From: Symsagittifera roscoffensis | Lineage: Eukaryota; Xenacoelomorpha; Acoela; Convolutidae | Direction: 5' to 3' | DNA: 60,000 nucleotides | NCBI RefSeq assembly: GCF_963678635.1 | Contig: NC_087064.1 | Coordinates: 70,433,465-70,493,464, forward strand | In this document: piece after piece, positions 55,226 to 60,000 of the stretch | Layout of the letters: each line of letters starts with the position of its first letter | How positions within the stretch are numbered: position 1 is the first letter of the stretch | Translations under genes and position numbers: made by a program | The notes under the pieces: generated by a model | What the model was told of the DNA's origin: nothing | Database searches by the model: none | What the model saw: only the letters and a program-made list of their open reading frames with translations

Positions 55226-56183
55226 ACTTAATAGCTGGTTATTGATCTTATGCTCATACTGTTATAAAAGAACACTTTCATAATATTTGCGACTTAGGTT
55301 GGAAAAAAAGAGAGTTCATATTATCACACAAGCTTTGCATATTTAAAGAGATCGATAACACTTTGGCCCCAAATCAACCCCACTTGGAACTCTTTATCAA
55401 CTTAAATAATTTTGAACCTATTAAAAAACGTTTGATTTTTATCGTTTTTTTGTTTTTCTAGTTCTTTCTTCAACTTTATCATGGTTCAAAGTCCTATTTG
55501 ATAATTCTTGAGATTCTAGCTGTCTTAACCTAAAATCGTTGCATTGCACGTGGTGCGAAGCTTAGCTTTGCTTCTGTGTTTATGTTGCCTTTAAATTAAG
55601 TTCCGTCAGAAATAGCGCGTTGATCCGTCAGAAATAGTTCCGTCAGAAATAGCGCATTAACCCAAATGTATGCTGCCCGTTTCATCACTACTGCACAGAC
55701 TGAAACATTTAGTGTATGTTGTTATCTCTCAACATTGTACCTTTTAGGACAATTTCCTGAGACAAAAGTCTGGAACAATACGTTACAACCACTGCAAAAT
55801 ACCTCAAAAATGTTGCCCAACTTTCCAATTAGCTGCGGCATCAACTGTCTTGATATATAAATTATCATCATTTTCCGTAAAAAGAAAAGCTAGAGCTATT
55901 TGCTTTGCCTCAAAAAAACAGCACGAAAACAACTAAAAAACCTCAAATTAAATTCAACGCAGAACTTAATTTAAGACGCTGCTCAGAACTTTACTTAAGA
56001 CGCTGCTCAATTCAATGCTCAAAACCGACGTAAGAAATAGCAATGCAATAATCAACTATAAAGGAACTTCGACTACAGAATTCTTACCGCCTCTCCAACT
56101 AACTGATCTCAACAACAGCTCAAAAAATTCGCCTTGCTGCCTTAAATTTTTAACATACACTCTGACCATATATACCAACAACA

Positions 56184-56585
56184 CGGCTCGCATATCGGGG
56201 GCGAAGCCCTGAATGTTCCTACTGCGCTTTGAAACCAATTAAAAATTTTTAGTTGAAAACTTGATAAATTATTCGAAAGAAAACAATCTTTTTTTCATTT
56301 TTTGCCCCCCCACCCCCCACGCTATTTGAAGTACAAAGAGATGTATTTAGCTACTCGAATACTGAAAACACGACAAAATTATTTACTTCACTTCAATTAG
56401 GAACGATTCCATCTGCCGTATACGGGTCTTATTGAACGTATTATATCGTGCGTTAATTATCCGAAACTGACAATAAGCAATATAAGCAATATAAGCAATT
56501 TTCAAACCCCCAAAACTTAACAAAAAATAATCACAGGTGAAATTTTATTACCAGTTGAGCTCCGGACAACGATATCGTTCAGATG
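56184..56585 (+). repeat. ~380-bp dispersed repeat, copy 3 (diverged)
   Basis: Opens CGGCTCGCATATCGGGGGCG AAGCCCTGAATG, continues with AGGAACGATT and CAAAACTTAACAAAAAATAA, and ends CAACGATATCGTTCAG. Same order of landmarks as 35690-36069. A partial fourth copy may start at 56692 (CTGCTCGTATCAAGACGAATG). Confidence 0.65.
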
Positions 56586-57360
56586 GTACACAAATTTTCC
56601 ATCAAAACGCTTAGTTAAAGACCAAATAGACCGAATAAAAAACCACCCCAAGTATAAATAATCAGTTTTCATGGAACCTCGGTGACAACAAGGCTGCTCG
56701 TATCAAGACGAATGCCTGAATACTTCGCCGCTTACGCTTAAACACAGTGTGAAATATGTCACGCGTTAGTTATCCCAAATTGGCATTTTTCATACTCCTA
56801 TCACTTTACAAGAAAAGATCGCACATGAAATATCTTTGCAATTTGATCTCGTCAATACCACGGCATCTCGTCCATGCAGGCTAAAGAGTCAGAGGAAAAA
56901 CACCGATAACAAAAATTCTGTCACTTTCTTCAAAAATTAGAACAATTAACAACTAACGTGCTTTAACTAAAAAGATAAAACAAAATTATTTCGGCAAATT
57001 GATTTCAGCAAAACAAAGATACTGAAATTGGACAATAGAAATTTAAGCGAGTTACGTTGGACAAAAGAGAACACGTAATATGACAAAAACGTTTGCTCGT
57101 GTAAAAAAAAATTTTGAAAAGAAAAACTTCAGTCAATTGTCTGAAAAAATATCCTCTAAACGACCATGTGGTTTGCGCTTTCGATTCAATGATTCAAATC
57201 AAAAATCTACTAAAAGCTCTGAAATTCTGGATATTATGCAATTTCCAGAAAAAAAACACAAATCGCAGTAATAAGCAAAACTCATTAACCTAGATAAACT
57301 GTAAAAAAGAATCAAAAAGTATGGTTTATAACTAAATGGTTTTAATCTACACTCACCTCC

Positions 57361-57427
57361 AAAAATCTTTGGCGCAACATCGTCGACATTACGCTCTAGG
57401 CAGTAATTCACAACAGAATAGCCTCTG
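57361..57427 (-). CDS. Possible exon of an unidentified upstream gene
   Basis: Between an acceptor TTTTAATGCAG and a donor GGAG|GTGAGT, one frame is open and reads GYSVVNYCLERNVDDVAPKI then FGG. Its entry phase (one base) fits the exit phase of the candidate at 59099 (two bases). No family recognised with confidence. Confidence 0.3.
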
Positions 57428-59098
57428 CATTAAAATCCATTTCAAACTTGTAATTATTAAAAAAAAAGTTTTGAAGAAGCATAAATTATCAATTAGGTAA
57501 AGTGGTATTGATTTAATAGGTCACTGATTCGTGTTATTCGGAATCTGTGTTCAGTATGTATTTATGTTAACTAGGGGAATCTTTGTGATTGCAAGGGGCT
57601 ACTCAATCAGGAAGATAATCAATCAACAACAGGTGAAGCAGGACACAAGAGTAAGCATGGTATACATTGGACCAGAGATAAACTTCGATGGTATGAATAA
57701 ACCTTGGAATATGCGGCGTCACTCCAGAAGAAATGAAAGCTATATTTTGAAAGGGGAAACCAGTTTTCACAAACAAAACATCGCTTTTAGATCAAAACAG
57801 ACTCGAATTTACACCATTTTTTCAGTTAGTCGATTTATTAAGCAAGAATTAAAACGCGCTTTTGAAGACCAAACGGAACGTAAGAACAGACGAATCAATA
57901 GAGACTTTACTTCACGGAAGTTACCCAAGTAACTGGAGTTAATTAACCATCAAAAAACTTAACTGGTTAAGAATTACAAGTGGCTTCTGACTGCAAAAAT
58001 ATTTACTCAATTGAAAGACCAAATATGTCAACCGGGTCATATTTTGGTTCCAAGGAAATCATTTTGGTGACAAACTCTCACAGGAAGTTTCGTCTCAGCT
58101 GTTAAATCTAAAGTAGGGCTAATTAAAATATCTGAATTTGTCAGTTTTTCAAGCAAATTCTGCTCTCAAAGAGCAATAAAGGCATCTTATGGGGATAAAA
58201 CGTCTTTATGTCCACAAGTAGAATTGGACGGCGGAATTAAGCTATCAATGAAAATACAGCAGAAAATTTTCCGCTGCTTTGAAAAGCGTTTGTATACAAA
58301 CACACGGGAATTAATTTAGTCTTTTTAAAAACGCAATGCGATCTATAATTTAAAGAAACCTAGGGGGTTTAAATTAGGATAGGAGGGACTATTATCTAAA
58401 AAAAGATATGCTTTCAGCTCTTGTGTTTTCAGATCGACCAAGCTGCAATTCAGTGTCTTTATTTTGGTCACTAAGCGGCAAATCTACTTCATAGCAGCTA
58501 GTACGAGTCATTCATTGCATTGATTACCGCGGTGTGTAGTAATAATCAGCTCCAGTCCAAAAGCCTCTGATAAACTTCTGCTTCCTTCTTCAAGCTAGCA
58601 AAAAAAAGGTAGTAGATTAGCGTGTATAAATTCTATCAAAAAAACCCGCTTCTCAAAATAGAAAGCTTTGATTAGATTTTAAGTAGTACTTTGACTGACA
58701 GTACTTCTCAATATCCTGCCTCGCTGCCTGTAATTTTGGCTGGAAGCCTAAATAAACGAACTGTGAAAAGAAGTGAACAGCCATTATTGATGTCCGCCTC
58801 CGAAACGAAATTAGAACAATCTTTCACCAGGGGGCGAACTTTAAACAACGTCAGAAAAAAACTAGCCCAGAACTTTATCAACAAAACTTTCTTTTAGACT
58901 TAGATAAGAGTTAAATTATGGTTACAATTTTAATTGAAAAATATTAAATTTTTTCGAAAAAGTTAATTTTTGTTTCGGAACTGAACTTGATTCTAAATAT
59001 AAACATTTCAGACCTGTTTTTCTCGATAATATGAAAGTTTTTCAAATTTGTTTTCTAAAAATAGAATCGCCACTGCAAAGGATTTAATCTATTACCTC

Positions 59099-59244
59099 AC
59101 TTGGGCCTCCACAAGCTTTGCTTGAGGTAGTCAATCTCAGCTGAAAAATCCACCCATACGCCATAGTTCCTTCCCACTCTTCTGAGAGTGCTCGAAATAA
59201 TGCATCTATTGCACGAGGCCACCAAAAGACAAAGAAACGCTGTA
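59099..59244 (-). CDS. Possible exon of an unidentified upstream gene
   Basis: After a possible acceptor AAAAATTAG the frame reads DNYTAFLCLLVASCNRCIIS, then LRRVGRNYGVWVDFSAEIDY, and leaves at CCCAA|GTGAGG in phase 2. Composition is richer in G+C than the flanks. A hydrophobic stretch followed by basic residues recalls a membrane protein; a vague likeness to the TMEM135 family is too weak to name it. Confidence 0.3.
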
Positions 59245-60000
59245 TAATTGTCACTAATTTTTATCACCGGCCTCAAAAAGGACATTTAGTTTGAATACAA
59301 AACAAAACCATAGCATACCTGAATTGAAGTTCACTTGATTTTGATCATGATAATAACTTTTTTTCGAACTGGTTGTAGAAGTTGATTAAGTTAAAGGTCA
59401 TACTTAACGGTATTTTAATGTGTCGGAAAGGAAACCACCAGATTTTAAGACGTCACAAGGTCCCTGGACGTGTCTGTCGCGTGGCGCCTCCTTATCGCTT
59501 GACGTCTTTTTGTTGCTTGATGTCTTTGGAATTGATTGTAGCCTAATTGGTTTCAATCTACAATTTTCAGATGGCTAATAAAGTGTCTTCTTTGAGATCT
59601 CACCAAACTTTGAATTCGACGACCTATGTGTAAACTTGGGTAAGGGTAAACTTAGTAAAGTTTTGTTAAGCTAAAAAAGCCTACAAAATTAAACAATTAT
59701 TTACGAAGATGTAGGGAAAACACGTTTTTCCTCGACGCCCCGAAAACTATTTCAAAGTTTTTCATGGCACAAATATCAAAGCCGAACCCAGTTCGCGTTG
59801 CCTTCGGAACGATTGGGCTGGAATATCGTACATAAACAACTTACCTTAATCTATGGCCACCGATTAAAGAAAGTAATTTTTAAAAATAGAGATTTGAAAA
59901 CCCATAAACTAGTTTTTTTTAATCGCTAATTTCGATAGCAGACAAAACACAGGCGGAGAAAACGTCTTCGGTGATCGGAACAATTACGATGAAATATGGG

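Larger units (their letters stand above)
51403..60000. other. Region upstream of NAV coding start
   Basis: No confident gene. 51.4-53.7 kb is AT-rich without features, so a promoter or 5' UTR exon may be there unseen. Repeats: module A (53783-53820 and, inverted, 55547-55580), a direct repeat pair (54278-54600, 54905-55225) and a third copy of the ~380-bp repeat (56184-56585). Two possible minus-strand exons lie at 59099-59244 and 57361-57427. A plus-strand ORF of 133 codons at 57531-57932 resembles nothing I know. Confidence 0.5.

Noticed and set aside
57531-57932. 133-codon plus-strand ORF as a gene
   Set aside because: No recognisable domain, no splice or promoter evidence, AT-rich composition; it may be a repeat relic but cannot be supported.

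Overview
This is a eukaryotic, almost certainly animal, genomic window. It is strongly AT-rich, packed with diverged repeats, and has no bacterial-type gene layout. Its one confidently recognised host gene lies on the minus strand and is a neuron navigator (NAV family: vertebrate NAV1/2/3, fly sickie, nematode unc-53). Nine coding exons at 51402-51316, 37410-37293, 35459-35407, 28641-28569, 27360-27256, 21721-21230, 18612-18357, 11329-11064 and 9708-8295 join with GT-AG boundaries and fully consistent phases. They give 954 codons plus 2 nt. The encoded part holds an N-terminal calponin-homology domain, a long Ser/Pro/Gln-rich basic tail with two SxIP motifs, a conserved LFGGK segment and a YGYATDSD segment. 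The coiled coil and the C-terminal AAA+ domain must lie beyond position 1. Species was not determined; an invertebrate is likely because the intronic repeats match no vertebrate family I know.

Layout from left to right. 1-7894 is a tandem pair of a ~4.2 kb element with ~75 bp inverted repeats, the second copy truncated, inside the intron after the last exon seen. 8295-9708 and 11064-11329 are NAV exons, with a foldback element between them. 12.83-17.3 kb is a nearly full-length non-LTR retrotransposon on the plus strand, antisense to NAV. Its order is 2A-like peptide, PHD finger, internal tandem repeats, AP endonuclease, reverse transcriptase and C-terminal zinc fingers. It is broken by two frameshifts and one stop, and is visibly richer in G+C than its surroundings. 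18.3-37.4 kb carries the remaining inner NAV exons among foldback elements, tRNA-derived sequences and minisatellites. 37.4-51.2 kb is the huge first intron, filled with old repeats. Near 51.3 kb are the first coding exon and a 14-nt mini-exon that offers an alternative ATG in frame with the CH domain. 51.4-60 kb is upstream sequence with two weak exon candidates and more repeats.

The most interesting items are the 2A-bearing LINE, whose reverse transcriptase resembles (from memory) LINEs abundant in dinoflagellates; the alternative NAV start; and a set of short hairpin modules dispersed across the window whose stems show compensatory base changes between copies. Nearly all short ORFs in the window are intronic noise or shadows.
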